This document shows, piece after piece, positions 1 through 8,815 of a DNA stretch of 64,000 nt. Source of the stretch: Phycisphaerae bacterium (GTDB lineage Bacteria > Planctomycetota > Phycisphaerae > UBA1845 > Fen-1342); the NCBI GenBank assembly GCA_028277645.1, contig JANQFV010000023.1:42214-106213 (forward strand). The letters run 5' to 3'. The position numbers and the translations under genes were made by a program. A model generated the notes under the pieces. The model saw only the letters and a program-made list of their open reading frames with translations. It was not told the DNA's origin and did not search any database. The number at the start of each line of letters is the position of its first letter. The first letter of the stretch is position 1.

Positions 1-52
1 TGGCGCGGTTCGGCCGGGACCGCTACGGCGTGGACCGGTGTTGGAGGTTGAT
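1..52. other. window edge, probable end of an upstream gene
   Basis: The first 52 bases lie upstream of trpS. One plus-strand frame runs from the window edge to a TGA at 49-51, which would overlap the trpS ribosome-binding region, so this may be the 3' end of an upstream gene in the same operon. The stretch is too short to identify. The GGAGG at about 43-47 serves trpS. Confidence 0.3.
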
Positions 53-1027
53 ATGCGTATTTTGTCGGGGATTCAGCCCTCAGGCCTGTTGCACCTGGGA
101 AACTACTACGGGGCCATGAAGCAGCATATCGAGCTCCAGGAAGAGCACGATTGCTTCTATTTCATCGCCAACTATCACTCACTCACAACAATTCAGAACG
201 CGGATCGGCTGCGTGAGCTGACGCGCGACGTGGCCCTGGGCTACCTCGCGATGGGGCTCGACCCGCAGAAGGTCACGTTCTTTCGCCAGAGCGACGTGCC
301 TGAGGTGACCGAGCTGACCTGGCTGCTGGCGACGGTCACGGGCCGAGGTTTGCTGGAGCGGGCGCACTCGTTCAAGGACAAAGTCGCTAAGGGGCTGAGC
401 GTCAACATGGGGCTGTTCGCTTACCCGCTGCTCATGGCCAGCGACATCCTGATCTATCGCAGCAATCTCGTGCCGGTCGGCAAAGACCAGGTCCAGCACA
501 TCGAGATGACGCAGGACATGGCCGGGTACTTCAACCAGACCTATTCCGAAGTGTTCGTGCGGCCCGAGCCACGCCTCAATGAGGCCGCCGTCGTACCGGG
601 CATCGACGGCCAGAAGATGAGCAAGAGCTACGGCAACATCATCGAACTCTTCGGTGAGCCCAAGCCGATCAAGAAGAAGTTCATGGCGATCAAGACCGAC
701 AGCACGCCGGTGGAAGATCCCAAAGACCCGGATACGTGCAACGTCTTCGCCCTGTTGAAGCTGATGGCCACACCCGAAGAGCTGGCGGAGTGGGACCAAC
801 GCTATCGCGCCGGCGGCATGGGCTATGGCGACGCGAAGAAGCGTCTGGTCGAACTCTACGAAGTGCAATTCGACGCGCGGCGGGACGCGTACAACGACTG
901 GAAGAATCGGCCGGACGACGTCGAAGACGTGCTCCGCGCCGGCGGACAGAAGGCCCGCGCCGTCGCACAGGAAGTGATGGATGATGCACGCAAAGCGTGC
1001 GGAATCACGACGGCGCGAATCGCCTAG
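53..1027 (+). CDS. trpS: tryptophanyl-tRNA synthetase
   Basis: Class I aminoacyl-tRNA synthetase that charges tRNA-Trp in the cytoplasm; 324 residues, the usual length for bacterial TrpS. The HIGH-type signature reads HLGN at residues 14-17 and the KMSKS loop is intact at 188-192. I chose the ATG at 53 because a GGAGG lies a few bases upstream and the protein then begins MRILSGIQPSG, as in the family; an in-frame GTG at 38 would add five residues ahead of the ribosome site. It is followed 36 bases later by scpA, a neighbour pairing seen in many bacteria. Identification is secure. Confidence 0.97.
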   Translation: MRILSGIQPSGLLHLGNYYGAMKQHIELQEEHDCFYFIANYHSLTTIQNADRLRELTRDVALGYLAMGLDPQKVTFFRQSDVPEVTELTWLLATVTGRGLLERAHSFKDKVAKGLSVNMGLFAYPLLMASDILIYRSNLVPVGKDQVQHIEMTQDMAGYFNQTYSEVFVRPEPRLNEAAVVPGIDGQKMSKSYGNIIELFGEPKPIKKKFMAIKTDSTPVEDPKDPDTCNVFALLKLMATPEELAEWDQRYRAGGMGYGDAKKRLVELYEVQFDARRDAYNDWKNRPDDVEDVLRAGGQKARAVAQEVMDDARKACGITTARIA

Positions 1028-1063
1028 CGAACGACGACCGCCGGCTGAGAGCTGATAGCTACA

Positions 1064-1867
1064 ATGTCCGACGACTACCGCGTACAACTCGATGTCTTCA
1101 CCGGCCCGCTGGATTTGCTGTTGTATCTGATTCGGCGGGACGAGGTCGATATTTACGACATCCCCATCGCGCGCGTCACCGATCAATATTTGGAACACGT
1201 AAAGCTGCTCGAACAGCTCGACCCGAACACCGTCGGCGACTTTCTGGTGCTGGCCGCGACGCTGATCGAGCTGAAGTCGAGGGCCCTGCTGCCGACGCCA
1301 CCGCTGGAGCCCTTGGACGACGAGGATGATCCGCGCGCTCCCCTCGTGAAGCAGTTGCTGGAGTACAAGCGGTTCAAGGACGCCGCCAAGACGCTTGGCT
1401 CGGCCGCCGAGGAGCGCGGCAAGCGCTACGAGCGCGTGCCCGTTGACCTGCCGAAAGAACTGCAGGGCGTAGAGCTAGAAGAAGCCAATGTCTGGGACCT
1501 GCTGCGGGCCTTCGGAGCAGTGATGGAGGCCACGGGCCGCGGCCCGGGTCACCATGACGTCGCTTATGACGACACGCCCATCGAGCTCCACGCCGCGGAA
1601 ATCGTGGCGATTCTGGCGCGCGAAGGCCCAACCGAATTCAAACTGCTGTTCGACGGCCCATCCAACAGGTCCCAAATCGTCGGCCGATTCCTGGCATTAC
1701 TCGAGCTGATGCGGCTACACCGCCTCCGCGCCGAGCAGGAGACCGTTCACGGCACGATCTACCTGTTCCTACTGCGCGAGGTCGCGGACGAACCCGACGG
1801 CGACGATACGGACCTACTTCCCGAACCTACTGATGAGAGGACGCAAGACGATGAGCAAACCGAGTGA
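1064..1867 (+). CDS. scpA: segregation and condensation protein A
   Basis: Kleisin subunit of the SMC-ScpAB condensin complex that organises and segregates the chromosome. The 267-residue protein opens with the family signature for ScpA (FTGPLDLLLYLIRR, about residues 9-22, then VDIYDIPI), and contains the typical linker and a C-terminal winged-helix-like part ending in an acidic tail. It lies just downstream of trpS, a common arrangement, but no scpB follows here; the next gene is a RidA-family gene whose start overlaps the scpA end. The last residues, rich in Asp, Glu and Thr, appear disordered. Confidence 0.95.
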   Translation: MSDDYRVQLDVFTGPLDLLLYLIRRDEVDIYDIPIARVTDQYLEHVKLLEQLDPNTVGDFLVLAATLIELKSRALLPTPPLEPLDDEDDPRAPLVKQLLEYKRFKDAAKTLGSAAEERGKRYERVPVDLPKELQGVELEEANVWDLLRAFGAVMEATGRGPGHHDVAYDDTPIELHAAEIVAILAREGPTEFKLLFDGPSNRSQIVGRFLALLELMRLHRLRAEQETVHGTIYLFLLREVADEPDGDDTDLLPEPTDERTQDDEQTE

Positions 1868-2321
1868 ACGGCTAGCAGGACTGGGCCTTCAGCTCCCTGC
1901 TGTCGCGACGCCGGTCGGCGCATACGTTCCCGCCCTGCGCCACAATGACACGTTACTTCTAAGCGGTCAGATTCCGTTGCGGGACGGCGTGATGGCTTAC
2001 ACCGGTAAGGTCGGCGGTGCCGAGGGACGTACGCTCGAAGACGCGCAGGCCGCCGCCCGCATCTGCACGCTCAACGCAATCGCAGCCGCGGCTGAGTGCG
2101 TGGGCGGAATCGACAAGCTGACGCGGGTCCTGAAGGCGTTCATCTACGTCGCATCTGCGTCGGGCTTCACCGACCAGCACAAGGTCGCCAATGGCGCCAG
2201 CGATCTACTGGCAGAAGTCTTCGGCGAAGCCGGCAGGCACGCCCGCGCCGCAGTCGGCGTGGCCGAACTGCCTTTGAACGCGACCGTCGAAGTCGACGTA
2301 ATGTTCGCAGTTGGGAAGTAG
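1851..2321 (+). CDS. RidA/YjgF-family protein
   Basis: A 156-residue member of the RidA (YjgF/YER057c/UK114) family, whose founding members hydrolyse reactive enamine/imine intermediates released by PLP enzymes; some relatives have other or unknown roles. The protein has the family layout: an N-terminal strand with ALRHNDTLLLSGQIP (about 27-41), a middle helix LEDAQAAARICTLNAIAAA, and a C-terminal AAVGVAELPLNATVEVD. The conserved Arg usually preceding VGV near the C-terminus is represented by HARAAVGV. The ATG at 1851 overlaps the end of scpA by 17 bases; an in-frame ATG at 1833 is possible but poorly spaced. The overlap suggests co-transcription with trpS-scpA. It belongs to the longer group related to COG0251 members next to housekeeping genes. 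Confidence 0.85.
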   Translation: MSKPSERLAGLGLQLPAVATPVGAYVPALRHNDTLLLSGQIPLRDGVMAYTGKVGGAEGRTLEDAQAAARICTLNAIAAAAECVGGIDKLTRVLKAFIYVASASGFTDQHKVANGASDLLAEVFGEAGRHARAAVGVAELPLNATVEVDVMFAVGK

Positions 2322-2347
2322 CCGCGCAGCAAGCGGAGTCGTGATCC

Positions 2348-3259
2348 TTGGCATCTGAACCAGACATTGCTCTCGGAGTCGACATCGGTGGCACACGCGT
2401 GCGCGTCGGCGTGATCACTGCAGACGGCAAGGTTCGCGCGCATATCGAGGATCGGCTGCCGACCGACGGCGATCCGGAACAGCTTGCGGCGCTTGTCAAG
2501 CGGCAGACGGCGCACGTCATCGAGCGTTCGGAATGCCGCCCCGAGTTGGCCGGCGTAGCGCTACCCGGCGTGTGGGAACGCGAAACCGGCGTCATGCAGC
2601 GCGCCGTCAATCTGCCACGACTCGAGGGCGTCGACCTGCCCGCCATGTTCCGCAACGCGACCGGCTGCACCATCCGCCTCGAGGCCGACGTAAACGCGGG
2701 CGTCTGGGGACAGTATCGCGCGCTAAGCCCACGGCCCGAGCGGCTCGTCTACATCTCGCTCGGCACTGGCATCGGCGGCAGCGTGATCCTCGACGGCAAG
2801 ATCCTGCAACACACGCGCGGCGGTGCCGGACACTTCGGGTTCCTGATCGCCGACACCGCCGAGGGCGCCCCCGCCGGTCGCAACAAGGTCCCCGGCTGTC
2901 TGTCGGCGATCGCGGCCGGTCCAGCGTTGCACCTGGCCGCAACCGGCACAACCGACTACGAAGCCATCGGTGACGAGGAGTTCCCCGACGAAGTAGTCAA
3001 CTACGCCGCGCGTGGGCTTGCCGTCGCCATTTTCAACCTCGTACACCTGTTCGCGCCGGAGATCGTGCTGCTGGGTGGCGGAGTGATCGATAATCATGCC
3101 GAAATCGTCGACGCCACGCGCACGGCGTTTGCGCAACGCCAGAGCAGTCTCATCCTGCTCGGAATGCGGATTGAAAAGGCCCCTCTTACCACGCACGAAG
3201 CCGGCGTAATCGGCGCAGCGTTACTCGCGCTGCGCGCTACGACGGCCACACCCCGCTGA
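2348..3259 (+). CDS. ROK-family kinase (glucokinase-like)
   Basis: A 303-residue ROK-family protein, expected to phosphorylate glucose or another hexose with ATP. The N-terminal phosphate-binding motif LGVDIGGTRVRVGV is at residues 9-22, the catalytic region LEADVNAGVWGQY is central, and GTGIGGSVILDGKI and GAGHFGF follow. The zinc-binding CxCGxxGC motif of many ROK proteins is absent; only a single PGC remains, so substrate class cannot be fixed. There is no N-terminal DNA-binding helix, so it is a kinase rather than a repressor. The start is a TTG at 2348 with AGCGGAG about nine bases upstream. It ends overlapping convergent dapF by about 23 bases. Confidence 0.85.
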   Translation: MASEPDIALGVDIGGTRVRVGVITADGKVRAHIEDRLPTDGDPEQLAALVKRQTAHVIERSECRPELAGVALPGVWERETGVMQRAVNLPRLEGVDLPAMFRNATGCTIRLEADVNAGVWGQYRALSPRPERLVYISLGTGIGGSVILDGKILQHTRGGAGHFGFLIADTAEGAPAGRNKVPGCLSAIAAGPALHLAATGTTDYEAIGDEEFPDEVVNYAARGLAVAIFNLVHLFAPEIVLLGGGVIDNHAEIVDATRTAFAQRQSSLILLGMRIEKAPLTTHEAGVIGAALLALRATTATPR

Positions 3260-4082
3260 ACACCTCTTTCGCCGGCCCCGCAATGAACACGTGCCCGCTT
3301 TGTTCGTCCCAATGCACGCGCAGCTCGCCGCCGGGCAATTTCGCTGTGATGTGCGCATCGGTCAGGTCATTCAGGACACCCGCAACACACACCGCCGCCG
3401 CGCCCGTGCCACATGCCCGCGTGATTCCCGAGCCGCGCTCCCACGTAAACATGCCGACGTAGTCGCGGCGAACTACCTGCGCAAACTGCACGTTCACGCG
3501 CTCCGGAAACAGCGGGTGACGCTCGATCTGCGGGCCCCATTTGGCCAGCGGCACTTCGGGCAGCGGCGGGTCAAAGAACACGGCGTGCGCGCTGCCCAGA
3601 GACACGCAGGTCATGCTGAGCGTGATGCCTTCCAGGCCCAGTGCGTGCCCGACTACCCGATCACCGGCCACGGCCACGGGTATGCGCGCTGGATCCAGGA
3701 TGGGCGTGTCGAGATTTGCGCGCACGTCGACGACGCGATCGTCCACGAGCGTCAGATCCAACGGCAACACTCCGTGGTCCGTCTCGACGCGCACCGGGCT
3801 GCGTCGCGCCCAGCCGTGGTCGTAGGCGAGCTTTGCGGCACAACGGATTCCATTCCCGCACATCCGGGCCCGCGAGCCGTCCGCATTGAACACGGTCATG
3901 CGAATGTCGGTGTCCGCAGCTCCGGGCGGACCTACCAGGATCAGGCCATCGGCGCCAACGCCGGTGTGCCGATCACTGATCCTCACGGCCAGTGCCGCCG
4001 GATCATCCACGACCTGGTCGAACGTCTCGACCAACACGAAGTCGTTACCGAGGCCGTGCATCTTGGTAAAGCGCAACGACAT
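3237..4082 (-). CDS. dapF: diaminopimelate epimerase
   Basis: Converts LL- to meso-diaminopimelate for lysine and peptidoglycan synthesis. The 281-residue protein has the N-terminal MHGLGNDFV motif (8-16) and both catalytic cysteines: Cys75 in MCGNG and Cys224 in ACGTG, so the enzyme should be active. Its presence implies DAP-type peptidoglycan or at least lysine synthesis in the host. The start ATG at 4082 has an AGG about seven bases upstream. Its 3' end overlaps the convergent ROK gene; 41 bases separate it from the FecR-like gene upstream on the same strand, so the two may share a transcript. Confidence 0.96.
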   Translation of the reverse strand: MSLRFTKMHGLGNDFVLVETFDQVVDDPAALAVRISDRHTGVGADGLILVGPPGAADTDIRMTVFNADGSRARMCGNGIRCAAKLAYDHGWARRSPVRVETDHGVLPLDLTLVDDRVVDVRANLDTPILDPARIPVAVAGDRVVGHALGLEGITLSMTCVSLGSAHAVFFDPPLPEVPLAKWGPQIERHPLFPERVNVQFAQVVRRDYVGMFTWERGSGITRACGTGAAAVCVAGVLNDLTDAHITAKLPGGELRVHWDEQSGHVFIAGPAKEVFSGVWPS

Positions 4083-4123
4083 GTGGACCTGCCCGTGTTG
4101 ATTCGCGTGCGCCCGTTAGCGCG

Positions 4124-5143
4124 CTACTTCTTATACTGGCCGCGCCACGCTTCGAGCACCGCACGTCGAAAAACGTACCGGCCCGCCTGGGCACGCCCCT
4201 TTTGCACAAGCGGATTGTTGGTCTCGATGATGACCGGAATCAGCTCGTCGAGCCGGCCCGTTCCGAACCAGCCTTCCGGCCGGTTGCGTATTCCGGAGCT
4301 ACTGCTGACGCCGAGTTGTGGCAGCGACGAGTCCAGCAGGTTCGAAAACGCTGTCCGCGCGCCAGCCTCTGAAAGGTCGATCAGGACTGCCCGCCCGGAC
4401 TCCGGCCCCAGCACGCGCAAGCCATCGTACCGCATCTGGTTGAACGCGACCTCGACGTCGCCCTGCCCCAGAATGTCGGGCACCGGCACACTGCGGCGCA
4501 TCTGCACCTCGTCCATCCAGCGCCGCATTACCTGCGTCACGATCTGCCCCGGCAACACTTCGCGGCGTACCTCGCGCACCTTATCGAACGCTTCGACCAA
4601 ACCATGATCGAGCAGGAACACCTCGAACCGCTGCGTCCCGCGTTCGAAGAACAGGCCGAAGTCCCATGTCCCGCGTTTCGACAGCGTCGCTACGGGACTG
4701 TCCACGGTGAAATCGCTCTTCAAGCCACCCTCGGCGACACCCGCCCGGATGCGCCCGTACCCGACGCCGATGCGTACACGCTTTGTCTCGGGCGTGCGAG
4801 ACGCTTCACTCAGAACGGTCTTCGTAGCCGGGTCGATGACGACCGCCGTGTATGTGTCGTCGTCGCCGATCTGCAGCTTGAGTGACGAGCGAATGCCCGT
4901 CCGAATCTGTGTCAGCTCCGGATATTCGTCCCCGACGGCACATGCCGTCCATTCGTCCGAATCCAGCGCGGCGTGTTGGCAGTCACCTTTTACCTCCAGC
5001 ACGCGGGCGGTGATCGCAACGCGCTCGTTTGTCTGCTCGGTCGGCTGCGTCGCCGCCTCCTGGGCGACGAGCTGCGTGACGGAGCAGAACAGCACGATGG
5101 CGAACGTGGTTACGGAACCAATGCATGTTCGTCGACAGATCAT
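4124..5143 (-). CDS. exported FecR-domain-like protein
   Basis: A 339-residue protein with an N-terminal signal peptide (FAIVLFCSVTQLVAQE, about 12-27). Residues about 45-165 resemble a FecR domain: VLEVKGDC, then a threshold-like region ending LTQIRTGIRSSLKLQI, then an Asp/Ala-rich beta region and DSPVATLSKRGT. FecR domains normally sit in anti-sigma factors or exported surface proteins; here no transmembrane helix or sigma factor partner is evident, so a sensor role is not supported. The C-terminal half is not recognised. I chose the ATG at 5143 because GGAGAGG lies six bases upstream; the longer in-frame start at 5221 has none and would place a non-signal sequence first. Confidence 0.6.
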   Translation of the reverse strand: MICRRTCIGSVTTFAIVLFCSVTQLVAQEAATQPTEQTNERVAITARVLEVKGDCQHAALDSDEWTACAVGDEYPELTQIRTGIRSSLKLQIGDDDTYTAVVIDPATKTVLSEASRTPETKRVRIGVGYGRIRAGVAEGGLKSDFTVDSPVATLSKRGTWDFGLFFERGTQRFEVFLLDHGLVEAFDKVREVRREVLPGQIVTQVMRRWMDEVQMRRSVPVPDILGQGDVEVAFNQMRYDGLRVLGPESGRAVLIDLSEAGARTAFSNLLDSSLPQLGVSSSSGIRNRPEGWFGTGRLDELIPVIIETNNPLVQKGRAQAGRYVFRRAVLEAWRGQYKK

Positions 5144-5225
5144 GGCGCCTCTCCGGACATGGCTTGCTGAATTGGAGTCAGCTTCGTTCAACTGCGCGCA
5201 AAGTACCGCTGTTGCGACCATTCGG

Positions 5226-6161
5226 TCAACCGCCCAGCCAGGAGCGCAGCGGATCCGCGTACGGTCCCTGCCCGTGCAGCGCCGGCCAGATCAGGGGTGC
5301 GAAGATGATGAACGCGATATGGAAGCCCGTTGTCAGGTCGTAGCCGATCGAGCCGCGCGGGTGCCGCCAGAGCTGAAGACGGCCGATCCAATCCGAGCGT
5401 GGCCCGTGCGGCGGCAGCGGGTGGCCTCGCTCTGTCGCACGGGTGTACGCGAAGGCATACGTCACACGCCGCCAAACCGTGAATCCGCACGAAACGGCCA
5501 TCTGCCACAACACCGCCGGCATGTGACCACACGCGCAGCCGATTAGCACGGCGGCGAACCGCTCGCCGCGATACCAGTATCCGACGGTGCAGCCCTCGAT
5601 GACGTTTTCGGCCCTTGCCTTGACGTAGCTAATCATCACGGCGTTGCCGAACGCGACAAAGGCCAGGAGTTGATAGGTTACGCTGGGTTCTGCCAGGGTC
5701 GCGTAATGGATGAAGCAACCCAGGTAGATCGCGCCGTCACTGAGACGGTCGACAACTGAATCCAGCACAGCGCCAGCCTCTGACCCCAGCTTGCCGATGC
5801 GGGCAACCGCCCCGTCCAGCATGTCGCACGCGCCGGCCAACAGCAGCAGGAACAACGCCCACAGTGGCCACACGCCAACCGGCCCCTCTGACGTCACGAA
5901 ATACGACACCTGTTGCGACGCCCCGCGCGCCAGGCAATATCCCGCCCCACAGGTGAACACGAACCCCGTCAGCGTTATACGGTTCGGCGTCGCCCCGCAG
6001 GCGAGCAGCGCACGTGCCACGACGTCGCGCGCCGCGGCAATCGACGAGCCGATCGTCTTACTCGCACCGGCTTTGTCGCCGGTAGCACGCAGCGCCCGAA
6101 AGTCCTTGCTCTCGGGCACTGCCGGAACGTCTTTGTCAGCTTGCGTCGGATCGTTGCCCAT
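5226..6161 (-). CDS. CDP-alcohol phosphatidyltransferase-family membrane protein
   Basis: A 311-residue integral membrane protein with a complete CDP-alcohol phosphatidyltransferase signature, D-G-x2-A-R-x8-G-x3-D-x3-D: Asp116, Gly117, Ala120, Arg121, Gly130, Asp134 and Asp138. Such enzymes transfer a phosphatidyl group from CDP-diacylglycerol to an alcohol such as glycerol phosphate, serine or inositol phosphate; the alcohol cannot be told from the sequence. About six transmembrane segments are visible, starting near residue 60, after a polar N-terminal extension of about 45 residues. The gene starts 14 bases after the stop of the large membrane protein gene upstream, so both are probably one operon. 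Confidence 0.85.
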   Translation of the reverse strand: MGNDPTQADKDVPAVPESKDFRALRATGDKAGASKTIGSSIAAARDVVARALLACGATPNRITLTGFVFTCGAGYCLARGASQQVSYFVTSEGPVGVWPLWALFLLLLAGACDMLDGAVARIGKLGSEAGAVLDSVVDRLSDGAIYLGCFIHYATLAEPSVTYQLLAFVAFGNAVMISYVKARAENVIEGCTVGYWYRGERFAAVLIGCACGHMPAVLWQMAVSCGFTVWRRVTYAFAYTRATERGHPLPPHGPRSDWIGRLQLWRHPRGSIGYDLTTGFHIAFIIFAPLIWPALHGQGPYADPLRSWLGG

Positions 6162-6175
6162 GCACCGTCGTCCGG

Positions 6176-8068
6176 TCAGGACGCCGGCGGCGCTTCGTCA
6201 TTCTCTGGCGCTGGCGACTCGCCGGGTGGTGTCTCGCCATCGGACTCGGCAGCCTCCGCGCCAGCGTCGGCGTCAGTATCGCCGACGTAGGGCAGGTCCT
6301 CCTCGGGCTCCTCGTAGTACACCTCACTCCAGTCCGTCGCGTCGACGTCCTGTCGCAGAAGGAAGTACATCTGTGTGCTGCCGCTGAAGAAGAAGCTGAC
6401 CACGAATCCGCCCACCAGGCCCACGATTGAGAATACGTACACGGCGATGAAGAATGCGCCGATCGTCTCGGTGAAGCCCAGCGGGGCGTTGAACAGCGAG
6501 CCCCAGAATGGCATCGGGCCGGTGGACGGCAAGAGCGACAGGTCCGCCCAAGCCGGCATCAACCACATGCCATCCAACTTGCCGATGCTCTCCAGCATGC
6601 CGTTGGAGGCCCATTCGTTCATTGCTTCGCCGGCAAAGCTGTGCGTCAGCTTCAGCGTGAGCATCGCGATCAGCCGCACCAGCACAAAGGCGATCGCACC
6701 GTATACGAGCAGCGCCAACGAGTAGAACCCGTAGTGGAAGATCCGACTGCCGACATAGCTGCACGCTCGGGACAGCGCGTCGAACCCGTCCGAGCCCTCC
6801 GCCCCAATGGTCGGCCACATCAGGTTGAAGCCCAGCACGGTTGCCAGCAGCACGATCGCGGCCACGAATCCGCCCAACAAAGCCAGGAAGAAGAACACGC
6901 CGCCGACCAGCTCTCCCAGCCACGGTATCGCCCCCACCATTCCGCCAACACCGACGCAGATACCCGCAAGAATGAACACCAGCAGCGGCAGCAGCGGCGC
7001 CATCACGAGGCCGCTGTATTTCTCCTGCGCGAAGCTCAGTGACTCGCCGATCCCGATCGTCTCGTCGCGCGCGGTCTCCACCGCGGCGCTACGACAGATC
7101 GCGCCGCCGAACAAGGCAAATACCAGCAGGTGGAACACGCCGTAGAAGCAGGTGTAGCACGTGCGCCGCAATCCCAGCCACGCGACGCCCCGCCACGCGC
7201 TGGCGATGCTGCCGATCAAACTGGGCTCGTTGTCGTACGCCTGTCCCGCGTAACCCCACCGGCCATGGCAGACACCCTGAATCGCGGCCGCGAAACAGTG
7301 CATCTCATGCCGCAGCAGCGCTGCGAACGGACCGATCGGTTCGAGTGCCGCGTAGCGTGCGAGATACATCTGTCGCATCAACACCTTGCCGAGGCGGGCG
7401 CGATCGTCCGACTGTGCGCCGTCCGCCCCGGGATCGGCGAACAGCACGACGCGCATGGCCGCCGACAGTTCCGACTCGCTGTAGCGCGCGTCACCCGTAG
7501 CAAGCATGGCGCGCAGGACGTCCGCTGACGCGGTCAGTTGCTGTTGCGCCTTGCCCCGTTCGTTGGCATTGCGCTCCTCATCGCCTGCGATCGCCTCTCG
7601 ACCCGCACCAACACGCTGTTCGATGTATGCACGCGCCCAGTCGACATCGGCCCTGTGCTCCGCAGTGTCGAGAATGGCCGCGAGCGAGCCGTTGTGCTCC
7701 GTGAGCTTTGCGCGGGCAGACTTCGGCGTTAGCCCCGCTTCCGAGTCCATCAGCGCGTTGACCGCAGTTTCCTCGCGCGTGCGCTCGGCCTCGCGCAGCC
7801 ACTTGTCGAACTCGCGCTGCGGACTGCGCGCGTAGGCAGCGACCTCGGTCGTCACCCAGTTTCCGACGCCTTGCACGGCCACGCCGCCGCCGGTGGCCAG
7901 CCACAATCGGTCGAGCACGCGCCCGCCGATGTAGATGCAAAGCACACACAGAAAGCCCAGCACCAGCCGATTGAAGCCCAGGGCCAGCCGCATCGTGCGG
8001 AACAAACGCACAAACGGAAACGCGTCGGACCAAGCTATACGGCGAATCTCACACCCGTTCTCATCCAT
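6176..8068 (-). CDS. large multi-pass membrane protein of unknown function
   Basis: A 630-residue protein that I cannot assign. One transmembrane helix lies near the N-terminus (LGFLCVLCIYIGGRVL), followed by a soluble, Glu/Arg/Ala-rich region of about 150-200 residues, then about seven further hydrophobic segments with glycine-rich turns. The C-terminal tail is strongly acidic and Pro-rich (Asp/Glu repeats, PPGESPAPEN). The layout resembles large membrane proteins common in planctomycetes. The start ATG at 8068 has GGAG six bases upstream; an ATG at 8074 would abut that site, and a longer start at 8119 adds a segment with no supporting signal. It is followed at 14 bases by the phosphatidyltransferase gene. 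Confidence 0.7.
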   Translation of the reverse strand: MDENGCEIRRIAWSDAFPFVRLFRTMRLALGFNRLVLGFLCVLCIYIGGRVLDRLWLATGGGVAVQGVGNWVTTEVAAYARSPQREFDKWLREAERTREETAVNALMDSEAGLTPKSARAKLTEHNGSLAAILDTAEHRADVDWARAYIEQRVGAGREAIAGDEERNANERGKAQQQLTASADVLRAMLATGDARYSESELSAAMRVVLFADPGADGAQSDDRARLGKVLMRQMYLARYAALEPIGPFAALLRHEMHCFAAAIQGVCHGRWGYAGQAYDNEPSLIGSIASAWRGVAWLGLRRTCYTCFYGVFHLLVFALFGGAICRSAAVETARDETIGIGESLSFAQEKYSGLVMAPLLPLLVFILAGICVGVGGMVGAIPWLGELVGGVFFFLALLGGFVAAIVLLATVLGFNLMWPTIGAEGSDGFDALSRACSYVGSRIFHYGFYSLALLVYGAIAFVLVRLIAMLTLKLTHSFAGEAMNEWASNGMLESIGKLDGMWLMPAWADLSLLPSTGPMPFWGSLFNAPLGFTETIGAFFIAVYVFSIVGLVGGFVVSFFFSGSTQMYFLLRQDVDATDWSEVYYEEPEEDLPYVGDTDADAGAEAAESDGETPPGESPAPENDEAPPAS

Positions 8069-8192
8069 GACCATCTCCACGCCTTGTGCGGCCCGATCGG
8101 CCACTTGCCCGGGCGGCATTATAAGTCACACGGGGGCACCCACAAGCCGACGCACCGACCACTGTTGCGGTGTATCGCACTGGCACCCGCAG

Positions 8193-8696
8193 CTATGATT
8201 CGAGCACGAAGCGCTCCATCGCCGCCAGTGTTGCTGCGCTGAGATGGTGCTCGATTCCCTCGGCGTCACTCTCCGCGTCGGCCCGTGACACACCGAGCTT
8301 CCGCAGAAACGTCACCACCAGCGTGTGTCGTGCCGCCGATCTTTGCGCAATCTCCTCGCCCTCCGTCGTCAGAAAGATCGACCGATAGGGTTGCGTGCTG
8401 ACGAGCCCTTCCTTCTGCAAACGCGTGATCGTCTTCGTCACGGTCACGTGCGATACGCCGAGTCGCCGGGCGATATCGACCGTGCGTGCCTCGCCGTGCG
8501 CCGCGATCAGCTCGGCGATGAGCTCGACGTAGTCCTCAGCAATCTCGCGGGAATGGTCCTCGCGCACGCGTGTGAACCGCGCGGCCTGATTCTGCACCGC
8601 TGCATCGCCCCGCTTGGTGCGCGCGACCGCCGTCGCGCTACGTTTCGGCCGCTTGGCGGATCCGGGTTTCTTCTTAGCGGTCAATGTCGTACTCAC
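8193..8696 (-). CDS. mntR: MntR/DtxR-type metal-dependent transcriptional regulator
   Basis: A roughly 167-residue DtxR-superfamily repressor, closest in pattern to MntR, which senses Mn(II) and represses manganese uptake. The winged helix covers about 60-110 (AEDYVELIAEL, VDIARRLGVSHVTVTKTITRL, GLVSTQPYRSIFLT), followed by a dimerisation/metal region with RHTLVVTFLRKLGV, AESDAEGIEHHLS and a C-terminal helix. The EGIEHHLS segment supplies Glu/His ligands typical of the family. There is no C-terminal SH3-like domain, again as in MntR. An N-terminal Lys/Arg-rich extension of about 40 residues is unusual. The likely start is the GTG at 8696 with AAGGG upstream; ATG at 8723 is the alternative. 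No metal transporter lies nearby. Confidence 0.8.
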   Translation of the reverse strand: MSTTLTAKKKPGSAKRPKRSATAVARTKRGDAAVQNQAARFTRVREDHSREIAEDYVELIAELIAAHGEARTVDIARRLGVSHVTVTKTITRLQKEGLVSTQPYRSIFLTTEGEEIAQRSAARHTLVVTFLRKLGVSRADAESDAEGIEHHLSAATLAAMERFVLES

Positions 8697-8815
8697 GAGC
8701 CCTTGGCAATGCCACTCTGGCACGCCAGCGCGGATTGTTCATCACAGATGGTTACGCGACACTCATCCGTGCCATGCGATCAGTGTATCGAGCCAGCGGT
8801 GCGCAGGCCAACGGG

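Noticed and set aside
3291..4607. A 438-residue plus-strand open frame
   Set aside because: It lies antisense to dapF and the FecR-like gene, which have clear family motifs and ribosome sites.
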